A stretch of 64,000 nucleotides of DNA from Hippasteria phrygiana (lineage: Eukaryota; Echinodermata; Asteroidea; Valvatida; Goniasteridae), in the NCBI GenBank assembly GCA_037893225.1, contig JAZGUH010000222.1, forward strand, positions 1,240,001-1,304,000, written 5' to 3'. This document shows, piece by piece, positions 1-11,499 of the stretch. The position numbers and the translations under genes are program-made. Within the stretch, counting starts at the first letter, position 1, and every line of letters begins with the position of its first letter. The notes below the pieces were generated by a model. It was not told the origin of the DNA, searched no databases, and was given only the letters and a program-made list of their open reading frames with translations.

Positions 1-399
1 TTCATGTTCATACCTTTCTGTTGCAGTATCCCTTCGTGGTGATCCTCCTTTCTGACTTGTATATCTTGTCTTGTTTTGTCTTCTTGTTCAAGTGTTTCTA
101 TGTTGTAATAACCACATCACTTTATCCCCTCTACAGACATGAGCAGCACCATCTGTATTTTGTACTAACCACATCATTTTCTCCTTTTCCACAGATATGG
201 ATAACTCGGTTTGTACTTTCCAGCAGCTCAGAAAGGCTAGGGAGAAGGCCTTACGCTATTCTTACCATCAAGATAACTACAATTTTTTCTCCCTCTCTCG
301 ATTTATCCCTACAGGTTTGCAATTATCTTCCTCTCCCTGCTTGGGTACCCTCTCACCTCCCCTTCAAAGGAGATGGAACCAAATTCTACATGGTACCTC
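1..399 (+). pseudogene. 5' part of the Penelope-like element ORF, cut off by a transposon insertion
   Basis: An open stretch from about 197 to 399 encodes a protein segment containing LSRFIPTGLQ and RRWNQILHGT. It stops at the transposon starting at 400. Skipping 400-5191 and one copy of the 2-bp duplication TC, the reading frame continues into 5194 and on to the Penelope-type reverse transcriptase, so this is the N-terminal region of that element. Two similar stretches at about 108-140 and 168-197 (a 'taaccacatca' word, a pyrimidine run, then 'acagacatg' or 'acagatatgg') look like duplicated 3' splice-site-like tracts. The true 5' end lies outside the window. The continuity is seen directly; the function of this part is not known to me. 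Confidence 0.6.
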
Positions 400-1442
400 C
401 CCTTACCGAACAAGACTGCTATAATAGCATGTGCATAGCAGTTTAATAGCATTAAAACAGCATGTGCATGCTATTATAGCATTCACATAGCAATCACAGA
501 TGGATGACTGCTAAATTTAACAGTCAGTACAGCATTCTTGATAGCATGCAGTATTATAGCATTCCAAATAACATGTGAGCTGCAAAGCAAAGTGGGCGAA
601 CTGCAAATTGAATACAGCATTCGAATTTAGCAGTCCATGGCTAAGCACAGCCTGCAAACAGCATTCATATATCAACAAGCCTATCATATTACCATGGAGG
701 AACCACAGTGCAGCATATATATGGGTCACAAAGTCACCTGACACAGTGACCTTGCATACCATGGGTCGGTGTGGGAAATTTGAAATTGCAGTTAGTTGAA
801 TTGCAGTGCAGAGTGCAGTACACAGTCTTGCAAGAAATTGTAGAAAACTGGGTAAAAATCATGGCCATTTACATGGCATAGGTCTATGAATGACTGCAGG
901 ATATTATTTACTGTTCATGTACACACTTAATCTGTACATAACATGTAAAAAATACACTGGATGATTGGCTAAATGGACTAAGTCTAATGGACAACTGCAG
1001 CACAAGCTGTTTGTATGCGGTAAGTTTACAATTTTGTACTATACCAGTATATGGATACAAGTGGGAGGTGAGCTTTTGGCTCAAATAATTTCATTTTGGC
1101 TTTTAATCTGTTAAGATATGTCCCCATTGTCGATTGTGAATTGAATCATGCTGTCTAAGTTTCGAATGACGGGGAAATTTAAAATAATTATGATGGCTAT
1201 ATAAGTTTATTTGTGAATTTCCGGTGAGCTAGCTGCTACGACGTACTCTAAAGCTACAACTTGGACAAATGTTGGAACTTTTTTGTTTCACAATTTAATA
1301 CATATTTTTCTTTTTCATTTCAGATATGCATATAATTTGCAGCAAGAAGTTATAGAAGATTTTGTTTTTGTCTTGCCAATATTGATAATATCCCATCCCT
1401 TTAATAATAATCCACCACTTAATTCCGTAGTTTCTTCACTAT

Positions 1443-1628
1443 GTGGGGTCACACCAACGGCGCCGGAACACTTTTGAAAGTGGGGGGGGGGCAAAATGCT
1501 GCAATTTTCTGTGTTTTTTGTTATTTGGAACTGCCAAAAGTAGGGTGGGGGGCCATTTCCCCAAAATCTAAAAAGTGGAGCGGCAAATGCCCCTTCGGCC
1601 CCCCTGTTCCGCTGCCGTTGGGTCACAG
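1443..1628. repeat. Short G-rich MITE-like segment inside the outer transposon (mirrored at 3889-4074)
   Basis: The segment is bounded by imperfect inverted ends: CACCAACGGCGCCGGAAC near 1452 and the complement of AACGGCAGCGGAAC near 1605-1620. It contains a poly-G run and looks like a small element that entered the ancestor of both transposon copies. The mirror copy is at 3889-4074 with one or two base changes. No target duplication was identified. Confidence 0.4.
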
Positions 1629-2463
1629 TCATAGCATCTTGTCAGTATTAATGTTAGAAATTCCCTTTGACAATTAGCTTATCAGTTTTATTGCTTTTTG
1701 TCATGAGAAATCACACACAAAAAAAGTGTCAAAAATGTGTGTAGTCGATTCACAATTTCACGCTTGCACGGCATTGGTGTGAAGTCAAACTGGATATGAT
1801 GATGCCTTATATAAGCGGCGATGTACGCAGGCAACTTTCTGAGATTCTATACACATGTACACTGGATTGTGTTTCAATTGATGTTTCAAGTAATTGCCAA
1901 GATAAGCTTAATTGGTTTTGATTACAAGCTGTGAACCTTGTAATGTCACTATAACCATTCTTTCAACATACAGGACCAACATGACCAAGACTAATATGCC
2001 TTTTACCTGGCATTCTAAATGGTTAGGTGCTAAGGCCATAATTATCCACTACACTGCAACATATATTTTTTAGGACCTGTTTTCTAAAAGACAATGGGTT
2101 GTGCCTGATTGTGCCATATGGTTTAAGAAGCAATACCATGAACCAGTCCCTGTCAAATAGGATATAGTTGATCGACTAGTTGCTTCAAGGATAATTCAAA
2201 TTAAGCAGTTTTTGTCATCAAACTTTCGGTCATTGCTTTTTAAAATGCCACGTGAGGAGAAAGATTGTCATGTACAATGTACGTACACCAAAGGCTGAAG
2301 CATAAATAATATTTTTAAAATATATTTTTGATCACACCATATTAAATTTCAAAATATGTTATCTGTGTTAATAATGTCTCATTGTAAGTGAGATTAACAG
2401 ATGAAAGCTTTGAAGGAAATAAAGTAAATGTACTTGTGTAAATCAGGATATATGATAGCATTC

Positions 2464-2531
2464 ACATAGCATGCACATGCTATCCATATAGCATGCACAT
2501 GCTATCCATATAGCATGCACATGCTATGGTA
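2464..2531. repeat. 22-bp subterminal tandem repeat, about 3 copies (outer element)
   Basis: The unit TAGCATGCACATGCTATCCA recurs about three times. It is the complement of the longer array in the inner copy. Each unit contains the palindrome GCATGTGCATGC or its variant, so each could fold or bind a dimeric protein (inference). Confidence 0.75.
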
Positions 2532-2678
2532 TAGCATTCCAGTTGGCATGCTTTGAAAGCATTCCTAGTAGCATGCGCATGCTTTAGCTCATTTAAATAA
2601 TTCAGCATCCTGACATGCTATCCACATGCTATACCTCAATGAACGTTTGTATGAGAATGCTATTGGATATAGCAGTTA

Positions 2679-5118
2679 CCCTTACCGAACATGACTGCTG
2701 TCCAATAGCAGTTTTCATAGCATGCTGCATAGCATTCGCATGCTATGAATAACTGCTATATCCAATAGCATTCTCATACAAACGTTCATTGAGGTATAGC
2801 ATGTGGATAGCATGTCAGGATGCTGAATTATTTAAATGAGCTAAAGCATGCGCATGCTACTAGGAATGCTTTCAAAGCATGCCAACTGGAATGCTATACC
2901 ATAGCATGTGCATGCTATATGGATAGCATGTGCATGCTATATGGATAGCATGTGCATGCTATATGGATAGCATGTGCATGCTATATGGATAGCATGTGCA
3001 TGCTATATGGATAGCATGTGCATGCTATATGGATAGCATGTGCATGCTATGTGAATGCTATCATATATCCTGATTTACACAAGTACATTTACTTTATTTC
3101 CTTCAAAGCTTTCATCTGTTAATCTCACTTACAATGAGACATTATTAACACAGATAACATATTTTGAAATTTAATATGGTGTGATCAAAAATATATTTTA
3201 AAAATATTATTTATGCTTCAGCCTTTGGTGTACGTACATTGTACATGACAATCTTTCTCCTCACGTGGCATTTTAAAAAGCAATGACCGAAAGTTTGATG
3301 ACAAAAACTGCTTAATTTGAATTATCCTTGAAGCAACTAGTCGATCAACTATATCCTATTTGACAGGGACTGGTTCATGGTATTGCTTCTTAAACCATAT
3401 GGCACAATCAGGCACAACCCATTGTCTTTTAGAAAACAGGTCCTAAAAAATATATGTTGCAGTGTAGTGGATAATTATGGCCTTAGCACCTAACCATTTA
3501 GAATGCCAGGTAAAAGGCATATTAGTCTTGGTCATGTTGGTCCTGTATGTTGAAAGAATGGTTATAGTGACATTACAAGGTTCACAGCTTGTAATCAAAA
3601 CCAATTAAGCTTATCTTGGCAATTACTTGAAACATCAATTGAAACACAATCCAGTGTACATGTGTATAGAATCTCAGAAAGTTGCCTGCGTACATCGCCG
3701 CTTATATAAGGCATCATCATATCCAGTTTGACTTCACACCAATGCCGTGCAAGCGTGAAATTGTGAATCGACTACACACATTTTTGACACTTTTTTTGTG
3801 TGTGATTTCTCATGACAAAAAGCAATAAAACTGATAAGCTAATTGTCAAAGGGAATTTCTAACATTAATACTGACAAGATGCTATGACTGTGACCCAACG
3901 GCGGCGGAACAGGGGGGCCGAAGGGGCATTTGCCGCTCCACTTTTTAGATTTTGGGGAAATGGCCCCCCACCCTACTTTTGGCAGTTCCAAATAACAAAA
4001 AACACAGAAAATTGCAGCATTTTGCCCCCCCCCCCCACTTTCAAAAGTGTTCCGGCGCCGTTGGTGTGACCCCACATAGTGAAGAAACTACGGAATTAAG
4101 TGGTGGATTATTATTAAAGGGATGGGATATTATCAATATTGGCAAGACAAAAACAAAATCTTCTATAACTTCTTGCTGCAAATTATATGCATATCTGAAA
4201 TGAAAAAGAAAAATATGTATTAAATTGTGAAACAAAAAAGTTCCAACATTTGTCCAAGTTGTAGCTTTAGAGTACGTCGTAGCAGCTAGCTCACCGGAAA
4301 TTCACAAATAAACTTATATAGCCATCATAATTATTTTAAATTTCCCCGTCATTCGAAACTTAGACAGCATGATTCAATTCACAATCGACAATGGGGACAT
4401 ATCTTAACAGATTAAAAGCCAAAATGAAATTATTTGAGCCAAAAGCTCACCTCCCACTTGTATCCATATACTGGTATAGTACAAAATTGTAAACTTACCG
4501 CATACAAACAGCTTGTGCTGCAGTTGTCCATTAGACTTAGTCCATTTAGCCAATCATCCAGTGTATTTTTTACATGTTATGTACAGATTAAGTGTGTACA
4601 TGAACAGTAAATAATATCCTGCAGTCATTCATAGACCTATGCCATGTAAATGGCCATGATTTTTACCCAGTTTTCTACAATTTCTTGCAAGACTGTGTAC
4701 TGCACTCTGCACTGCAATTCAACTAACTGCAATTTCAAATTTCCCACACCGACCCTTGGTATGCAAGGTCACTGTGTCAGGTGACTTTGTGACCCATATA
4801 TATGCTGCACTGTGGTTCCTCCATGGTAATATGATAGGCTTGTTGATATATGAATGCTGTTTGCAGGCTGTGCTTAGCCATGGACTGCTAAATTCGAATG
4901 CTGTATTCAATTTGCAGTTCGCCCACTTTGCTTTGCAGCTCACATGTTATTTGGAATGCTATAATACTGCATGCTATCAAGAATGCTGTACTGACTGTTA
5001 AATTTAGCAGTCATCCATCTGTGATTGCTATGTGAATGCTATAATAGCATGCACATGCTGTTTTAATGCTATTAAACTGCTATGCACATGCTATTATAGC
5101 AGTCTTGTTCGGTAAGGG
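2679..5118 (-). mobile_element. Inner, inverted copy of the same transposon inserted into the outer copy (TSD TA)
   Basis: This complete copy runs from CCCTTACCGAACA at 2679 to TGTTCGGTAAGGG at 5118 and is flanked by TA at 2677-2678 and 5119-5120. It lies head-to-head with the outer copy, which creates an apparent palindrome with arms of about 2.3 kb. The 71-bp right-end segment is present once in each copy (2679-2749 and 5121-5191, opposite orientation). The inner copy itself supplies the uninterrupted version of the target (the complement of 2738-2761), which matches the outer copy with one TA removed. At about 2,440 bp it is roughly 90 bp longer than the outer copy, explained by four more 22-bp repeats. 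Confidence 0.8.
2902..3056. repeat. 22-bp subterminal tandem repeat, about 7 copies (inner element)
   Basis: The unit GCATGTGCATGCTATATGGA(TA) is repeated about seven times without interruption. The outer copy has about three units, so copy number changed by about four units (88 bp) after the copies diverged. This accounts for nearly all of their length difference. Confidence 0.8.
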
Positions 5119-5191
5119 TATTCATAGCATGCGAATGCTATGCAGCATGCTATGAAAACTGCTATTGGACAGCAGTCATGTTCGGTAAGGG

Positions 5192-7048
5192 TCCATTAAA
5201 CTCATCAATGTCCTCTCTCAACAGTGTCAAACTACACTTCAGAACCTCCATCAGAATATTGCCCACCTCGACTCGGAACTTAGATCCAGTTGTTCTGACA
5301 CCAGATACAGTAAATTCCATGATGAGATTGATAAGAGCGTATCTAACCTTGACTCTGTTCTGCTTAACAGGAGAAACAAGAAGATTGGTGGCTTGCTTAC
5401 CAAGCAACATCAACGCAGACAGAGACGCTTCAGACGCCCCAGGTCCCAGTCTACACCACCACCCCCCTCCAATACTGTAGTTAACCTTTCTTCCTCATCC
5501 ATATCTGACGCTGAACATAAACTTCTCTCAAAGGGTCTCAATTTTTGTCCTACTCCCCACACTGTGAACCAGGTAGAGCTCAGCCAAGATCTCACGGAAT
5601 ACTACCGTAGGATCCGTCTCCGAGAGTTTTTCCTTGATTCTGACCGATGTGACCCAGAACCGTTCCGTGTCAAAAGTACCTGGGTACCCCCCAAGAATCG
5701 TGTACCAGCCCTCGAGACTTATGTTCAAGTTGTCAGTTCTCAAGTCACTAACCCTGATAACTTTGTCCACAGAACTCATGACAATCTCCGCAGTGAGGAG
5801 CGCTTGGCATTGAATGCCTTGCGCTCCCGTACTGATATCATCATCAAGCCGGCCGACAAAGGTTCAGCTGTGGTCATCATGGATCGTCATCAGTACATTG
5901 ACGAGGCCCACCGCCAGTTGAACAATCATACTAACTACATCTGCCTTGACTCTGACCCCACAGGTACATTCTCTCAAGAGATACAACAGGTGCTGGAAGA
6001 TATGCGATCACGTGACCAGCTGTCTAAGAAAGCTCATAAATTTCTCTCTCCCTCTGACTGTAGGACTGCCAGATTTTATCTCCTTCCAAAGATTCACAAT
6101 GGTTCACCAACAGAACGTATCTCCCTGTTTATTGACAGTTTTCTCAAACCCCTTGTTCCACAGATGCCATCATACATCCATGACACCCCAGACTTCCTGC
6201 GCAAGCTGGAAGGAATCAAGAACAAGATTCCCAGCACAGCCATCATTGGTACTTTTGACGTCTCATCCCTGTACACCAACATCCCCCACGAGGAAGGTAT
6301 TCATGCTTGTTCCTCGGCCCTGGCCAAGGCAGGACACACAACCCCACCCATCAGTGATATTGGCACCCTCATGAGACTTGTACTAACCAAGAACAATTTT
6401 TCCTTCCTAGGTAAACACTATCTACAGGTACACGGTACAGCCATGGGCACTCGCATGGCCCCCTCCTTTGCATGCCTCTTCATGGGCGACCTCGAAGAGC
6501 GCATGCTTGCCTCAGCACCATGTCGCCCCTGGGTATGGTGGAGATATATTGACGATGTATTTTTCATCTGGACCAGTGATCAGGACAGTCTGGAGACTTT
6601 TATTAATCACATTAATTCCTTCCACAGGACCATCAAGTTTACATCAGAGTATTCAGTGCATCAGACCAACTTCCTGGATGTCACCATCCGCAAGGAAGAC
6701 AACTCGGTAACCACTGATCTGTATTCTAAACCCACAGACACCCACCAGTACCTCCACTCCTCCAGCTGTCACCCCAGGCATTGCAAGACAGGCATAGCAT
6801 TCAGCCAGGCACTCAGACTCAGAAGGATTTGTTCTAATAATTCTGACTTTTCCCATCATGTACAGGTACTGAAGAATAACTTGGTTGCCAGGGGCCACAG
6901 CTCCCGCCAAGTTCAACGTGCTATCACCGGAGCCAAATCTATCACCAGAGATTTGGCTCTCAAGGAAAAGACGCCTAGCACTAATGCCGACCCCAAGATT
7001 CCCTTGGTCACCACCTTTCATCCCAGTCTCCCTCCCCTTCTAAAATAA
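5192..7048 (+). pseudogene. Penelope-like element reverse transcriptase (C-terminal part of the split ORF)
   Basis: The long open frame continues in frame from the insertion junction (no stop between 5194 and the stop at 7046-7048). It holds the Penelope-type reverse transcriptase: the DNIIKPADKGS-like block (IIIKPADKGSAVVIMDRHQY, about 5840-5900), motif A TFDVSSLYTNIP (about 6251), motif B HGTAMGTRMAPSFAC (about 6430) and the catalytic YIDDVFFIW (about 6547). Such proteins copy RNA into DNA at a chromosomal nick and normally form a single ORF with a C-terminal GIY-YIG nuclease. Here the nuclease follows in another frame, so a frameshift near 7040-7048 breaks the gene. With the 5' insertion this copy should be dead, although the catalytic motifs look intact. 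Confidence 0.93.
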
Positions 7049-7629
7049 CTAACGACAACCATCATATCCTTCATACTTCAGATCGCCTTGCCCGTGCCGC
7101 CCCTGACAACCCAGTATTGGCTTATAGGCGCCCCCGCAATCTACGAGACCTGATTGTTCGAGCCGAGGTCCCCACCTTGGCTGCATCCCCTCCCATACAG
7201 CATGGTACTTTTAAGTGCGATTCCAGGTGTGTTGTTTGCCAGACTCACATGCAGGAGTCTGACTCCTTTTCTGGCCATTCATCTGGAACTACTCACAGAA
7301 CCAATGGCAACATCACTTGCAACACCTCTAATGTCATATATCTCATTTCTTGCAGGGTTTGTGGTATCCAGTATGTCGGGGAGACCAAGAACACGCTCAA
7401 AAAGCGTTTCTATGGCCATCGGTCGACTGTGAACACCAAGAAAATGGACACCCCTGTTGGTCATCACTTCAACTTGCCTAACCATTCCATTTCTGATATG
7501 ATTCTACAGGGCATAGAATCACTTCGCCACCGCAAGGACTCAGTTCGCCTCAGCCGAGAGAAAGTTTGGATGAAACGTCTTCGGACTATTCAACCACATG
7601 GTCTCAACATCCAGGAAGGAAATGATTAA
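7049..7629 (+). pseudogene. Penelope-like element GIY-YIG endonuclease domain (frameshifted from the RT)
   Basis: This frame continues the RT protein after the frameshift (AYRRPRNLRDLIVRAEV at about 7117-7167). It contains the Penelope cysteine motif (FKCDSRCVVC, about 7210-7240) and a GIY-YIG nuclease core: NVIYLISCRVCGIQYVGET followed by LKKRFYGHRS. In this family the nuclease nicks target DNA to prime reverse transcription. The usable start lies in the upstream RT frame, so this is not an independent gene. It ends at TAA 7627-7629. Confidence 0.92.
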
Positions 7630-8095
7630 CTTAAAAAAATTTCCCCCATTGTCATTTGTTTACAGATTATCCTCCTGGCATAACCCTCTTGGGGTCTCTT
7701 GGCCATATGGTGTTGTCTTTCCATTTCCTGTTTATCCTTGCCACTTCTCTTTGTTCCTTTTCTTGCCCTATTACCACCTTCAATTCAAATCCCCCCCCCC
7801 CCCCCCCCCCCCTAACCACACTCCTTTGTCCATTCCCCCAGCTTCAACCTTCATCTTAATCCCTCCCCTCCTCCATCCTTACCCTAATCACACCTCTTTG
7901 TTCCTGTCTTCCTGGCTGTCCTTTCCTCTCCCTTTGATGTTTACCCACTGCCTATCTGCCATGCTCCTTTGCATCCCTCTTTTGTGTTTCTCCACCCACC
8001 CCCTCATGCATGTGTGTTCCCTACATGTTTGTTTCTTGTTCTCTGTCATTCACCTTTGAGAAAGAACTTGCTTAAGTTCGAAACGTCAGGCCAGC
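7630..8095 (+). mobile_element. 3' untranslated part of the Penelope-like element
   Basis: This pyrimidine-rich non-coding stretch follows the endonuclease and includes a 22-bp poly-C run at about 7791-7812. It ends with a short hairpin plus GAAACGTC block of the sort seen at ends of Penelope-like elements (see 8053-8090). The exact 3' terminus of the element is not defined. Confidence 0.55.
8053..8090 (+). other. Hairpin plus GAAAC block resembling a degenerate hammerhead ribozyme half
   Basis: GAACTTGCTTAAGTTC (8064-8079) forms a perfect 6-bp stem with a 4-nt loop and is followed directly by GAAACGTC. The order 'core box, stem II, GAAAC' is that of hammerhead ribozymes, which are known in Penelope-like retroelements. 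The upstream box is CTTTGAG instead of CTGATGA, so the core is not intact. Catalytic activity is unlikely; shared ancestry is an inference. Confidence 0.35.
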
Positions 8096-8767
8096 TAATT
8101 TTTTGATTTAGGATTCATTTATATTAGGACTAGACTTCGTTCAAGCACATTCCAGGGTAATCGATCTAAGTGAGGATACATTGAACCTTAACGGTTACCA
8201 CATTAATGCACAGATGAGAAAAAACAAAAATGAGAAATATTCTGTTCAAAGGGTGTCACACTAACAAGGTTGTCCCTCCGAACACGGAGATTATTGCTAG
8301 AATCAAATTTTCCACTCCATCAAATAAGACATTCCTAGTCTGTGGCCCGGAAAAGTATCATAATGGGATTTCAATACCGTATGCATAAATTAGTTTCTTT
8401 GAAAAACAATTAGTGTACAAACTTGGCTACAACATGTAACATATGCCTCCGTAACGATAGCAATAAGTATGTGCATCTAAAACGCCATGCGGACAGGTAC
8501 TCGATCCTTAGAGGGGCAGGGAAGTGCCGAGTACAATAATTGCCGACAAATTTCCAAATGTACCTCTAATCATCGGAAGGGTCACGTGATTGGAAGGGCA
8601 GAAGAAATTGACTGCGTAATGTCAAGTGGTATAAAACAATCTTAATACGAATAGTTCCTTCGTGGAAGTCCGGCGCTCGTTGGGCGACCCCTCGGTAGTG
8701 GAAGACAAAAAGCGAAAGTGACATCCCCAACAACAAAAGTGATTGTTCCCTCGGAGAAACCTGGCGT
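8096..8767. other. No gene seen; junction of Penelope-like element and gypsy relic
   Basis: No credible coding frame is present. Two related phrases containing 'cgttgggcgac' (near 8676) and 'tgttgggcgac' (near 8770) resemble a duplicated leader of the retroelement that follows. No LTR could be delimited. Confidence 0.4.
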
Positions 8768-9640
8768 TTGTTGGGCGACTCCCAGTTAGAAATGGCTGTG
8801 TGGCGAGTTAATCAAATCCCTTTGCACGTTTTGGAATTATGGAACAAATCGTGGGAACACTTAACTTCTGACCAAACAAACCAGTTAGCTATAATACTGA
8901 ATACGCTGATGTCTTTTCTGAAAACGATACTGATTTGGGACGGTTCTCAGCAATCAAACATTCAATTAATACGGGAGACGCGAACCCTATAAACAAAAAA
9001 TGCGTAGAACACCGTTAGGTTTTGAGGCTGAAGAAAAAGAGCATCTAAATTCCTTGCTTAAATCGGGTGTGATACGGCCATCAACTTTGGCTTGGGTGTC
9101 AAGGATGCGTTCCCGCTTCCAAACATTGAAGAATGTGTAGATGTGTTGGAAGGGACGGAATTCTTAATACATTAGACATGAGTAGCGGTAATATTTATCA
9201 AATTGAACTACCCGAAGAGGATATGCACAAAACTGCCTCACTAGGTACGGCTTGTTCGAATACCAGCGAATGCCATTTGGGCTATGTAACATCCCTGCCA
9301 CCTTCCAACGTGCTTTGACAATAATACTATAAAGAGGCCTTACTTGGGAACACGTTTTGCCATATTTAGATGACATTGTAATTTTAAGAAAGAGTTTTGA
9401 GGACTCCATGGATAACCTTATTGAAGTTCTGCGGAGATTTCGCTACCATAACTTAAAACTTTAAGGCCAAAAAATTTCAGCTCTTCCAAAAGGATGTACT
9501 TTATATAGTCAACACTCAGGGTGTCTCCCCAAACCCTAACAGTGTGTCCGCTGTTCGAAATTGGCCTACATGTACACCTTCTTGCAGTAAAGATTTAGAG
9601 AGGTTCCTCGGGTTCGTTAATTACCATAGGGCCTAAATCA
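8768..9640 (+). pseudogene. Decayed Ty3/gypsy reverse transcriptase region
   Basis: Reading across frames gives the pre-RT linker (LHVLELWNKSWEHLTSDQ, about 8820) and then RT fragments: LKSGVIRPST (about 9058), LPYLDDIVIL holding the YLDD catalytic motif (about 9358) and the tail of the RT palm and thumb. Several stops and frameshifts lie in between (for example after 8988 and around 9462). Gag and protease are not recognisable upstream, so the relic is 5' incomplete. Confidence 0.8.
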
Positions 9641-9779
9641 AGAATTTTGCCGAGTTGGCAAACCCTCTGTTGAGCTCACAAAGAAAAATTGTAAATTTAT
9701 GTGCCGCAATGAACACGAGCATGCTTTTTATCAACTGATAGAAATACTCACCACAAGCCCAGTGCTAGCATTCCCATGA

Positions 9780-10373
9780 AATAACAATGAACCTTTTATC
9801 CTAGATACGGACGCATCAGATGTAGCGATTGGAGCAGAACTGGTACAAATCCAAGATGGGAGCGAACGTGTAATTGGCTATGGCCGTTATACACTCTCCC
9901 CAGCTCAAAAAAAGTACTGTACAACCCGAAAGGAACTTTTGGCAGTGGTTCGGTTTACTAGACAATTTTGTCACTACATACTAGGACGTCAGTTCTATAT
10001 CAGGACGGATCACAGTAGTTTGGCATGGCTTATGCGATTTAAACTGCTCTCGGGAATGCTAGCACGTTGGGTTGAAGAGCTCAGTCAATATGACATGGTA
10101 ATCATCCATAGAAAAGGGCAAAAACACACAAACGCTGACTCACTATCTAGAATTCCCTCAAGAGATCTGGTTTGTAATTGTGGAGGTTGTAGATATTGCA
10201 CCAAAATTCATAACCAATGGGCACGCTTTGAAGATGACGTCGATGACGTCATTCCTCTCGCTGTGTGCGAGATAGCAGTGGCAAACCCAGCATCCGCAGT
10301 GCTTTTGCACTTAACGACTGAAACACCTTACCACCTGGTAAGGCCATTGCCAAATACGGGCAACGCTCCTTAG
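9780..10373 (+). pseudogene. Decayed Ty3/gypsy RNase H domain
   Basis: This continues the RT relic. FILDTDASDVAIGAEL (about 9796) carries the first catalytic Asp, ELLAVV (about 9930) the Glu, and FYIRTDHSSLAWL (about 9993) the next Asp, followed by HTNADSLSRIP (about 10128). The order and spacing are those of gypsy pol. An in-frame stop at about 9779 precedes it. The domain itself is nearly open, so decay is uneven along the element. Confidence 0.85.
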
Positions 10374-10739
10374 TCGGGAGAAAGCAATTGTCCGACTAGC
10401 TCAGAAAATACTAGAGAACGGAGAACGTCTTACCCTTAGGTCCGGCGTTTGCTGGATGAAGGTATAATACCTCCCTTTACGTCAAACATACACACAGTGA
10501 TTTAAGGAAACTACAAGCAGAGGACCAAGATTTTAAACATCTTTATAGCATGGATAGAAACATCTACTTCCCCATCACAAGCTGATTTACAAATACTATC
10601 CCCCAAGTGTGAAGTATTTCTGGACAAACATTGCCCTCTTAGCGCTCAATCACGGGGTCTTGTACTAGAAATGGGTGGAAGACGATTCGTTCAAGTTGTT
10701 ATTCATAGTACCAACTGCAATGAAAGGAGAGTTCCTTAG

Positions 10740-11495
10740 ATTAAGTCATGACTCCAAAATGGCGGGTCATCTATGAATCACAAAAACCATTCAGAAATGA
10801 AGGCAGATAATGCTTCTGGTACAAAATGGGTGAAGATGCTGCACTGCACGTTAAGTCTTGCAAGGAATGTAACACAAGCAAAAACCATCAAGGAAAGCTA
10901 AAGCTCCCCTCATGAAATATCATGCAGGAGCTCCTTGTGAACGCATTCATTTAGACATCCTAGGGCCCTTTAAACCAACTAGGACCGGTAATCAATATAT
11001 TCTCAAGTTGATTTGCCAGTTCACAAAGTGGATAGAAGCTTACCCACTGCCTGACCAAAGAGCTGAATCTGTCGCTAGAGTCACCATTGACAATTTCATT
11101 TCCCCCTTTGGGTGCCCCCTTCAAATTCATACCGATCAAGGTACAAATTTTGGCAGTAATCTATTTCAAGCAATTTGTGACATCCTTGGCATTGCTAAGA
11201 CCCGTACAACCCCTTACCGACCCTGTTCCAAATGGCATAAAGAGATATAACCGAACTATCTTGCAAACCATCAGGTGCCATTTAACGAGAAATGTTTTCG
11301 AATGGGATGAAGATCTCCCAATTCTGACTGCTGCTATACGCGCCCTTCCGAACCGCCACACCGGCTTAACACCAAACCTATTAATGCTGGGAAGAGAGGT
11401 CACACAACCAGTAGAATTAGTTTTTGAAATGAAAAGTAATAATGTGGAGAGAGAGCAACCTCGTGTATACGCACAAAACTTGAAGGAGAGAATGC
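10740..11495 (+). pseudogene. Decayed Ty3/gypsy integrase, 5' part
   Basis: The zinc-binding region (CKECNTSK near 10860) is followed by the core: HLDILGPFKPTRTGNQYILK (first Asp, about 10948) and IHTDQGTNFGSNLF (second Asp, about 11127). Past a frameshift near 11220 come the catalytic Glu region and ALPNRHTGLTPNLLMLGRE (about 11340). The frame runs to 11495, where a TTAA-targeted transposon interrupts it between two residues. The C-terminal part resumes at 12887. Confidence 0.85.
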
Positions 11496-11499
11496 TTAA

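Larger units (their letters stand above)
400..5191. mobile_element. Outer copy of a non-autonomous DNA transposon (TIR CCCTTACCGAACA), interrupted by an inverted copy of itself
   Basis: The ends are CCCTTACCGAACA at 400 and TGTTCGGTAAGGG at 5191, flanked by TC on both sides inside a Penelope reading frame. The outer copy consists of 400-2678 plus 5121-5191, about 2,350 bp. The subterminal DNA is full of short direct and inverted words (ATAGCAT, GCATGC, TATAGCAG). No transposase ORF is visible; the open frames inside are mirrored between the two copies. Abundant reiterated subterminal words and a 2-bp duplication recall CACTA/EnSpm or ISL2EU-like elements, but the superfamily is not proven. 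The two copies differ at very few positions, so the nesting is recent. Confidence 0.8.

Noticed and set aside
1315..1677. Small ORFs mirrored at 3839-4235
   Set aside because: Both lie in the G-rich MITE-like insert of the two nested transposon copies, with no domain and no homology I recognise.
400..5191. Single foldback transposon with 2.3-kb arms and a 71-bp loop
   Set aside because: The 'loop' starts with a full terminal repeat, the same 71 bp recurs at the right end, and TA flanks the inner copy. Self-nested insertion explains all of this; a foldback does not.
5946..6374. 142-codon ORF overlapping the Penelope RT
   Set aside because: Out-of-frame shadow of the RT coding sequence.
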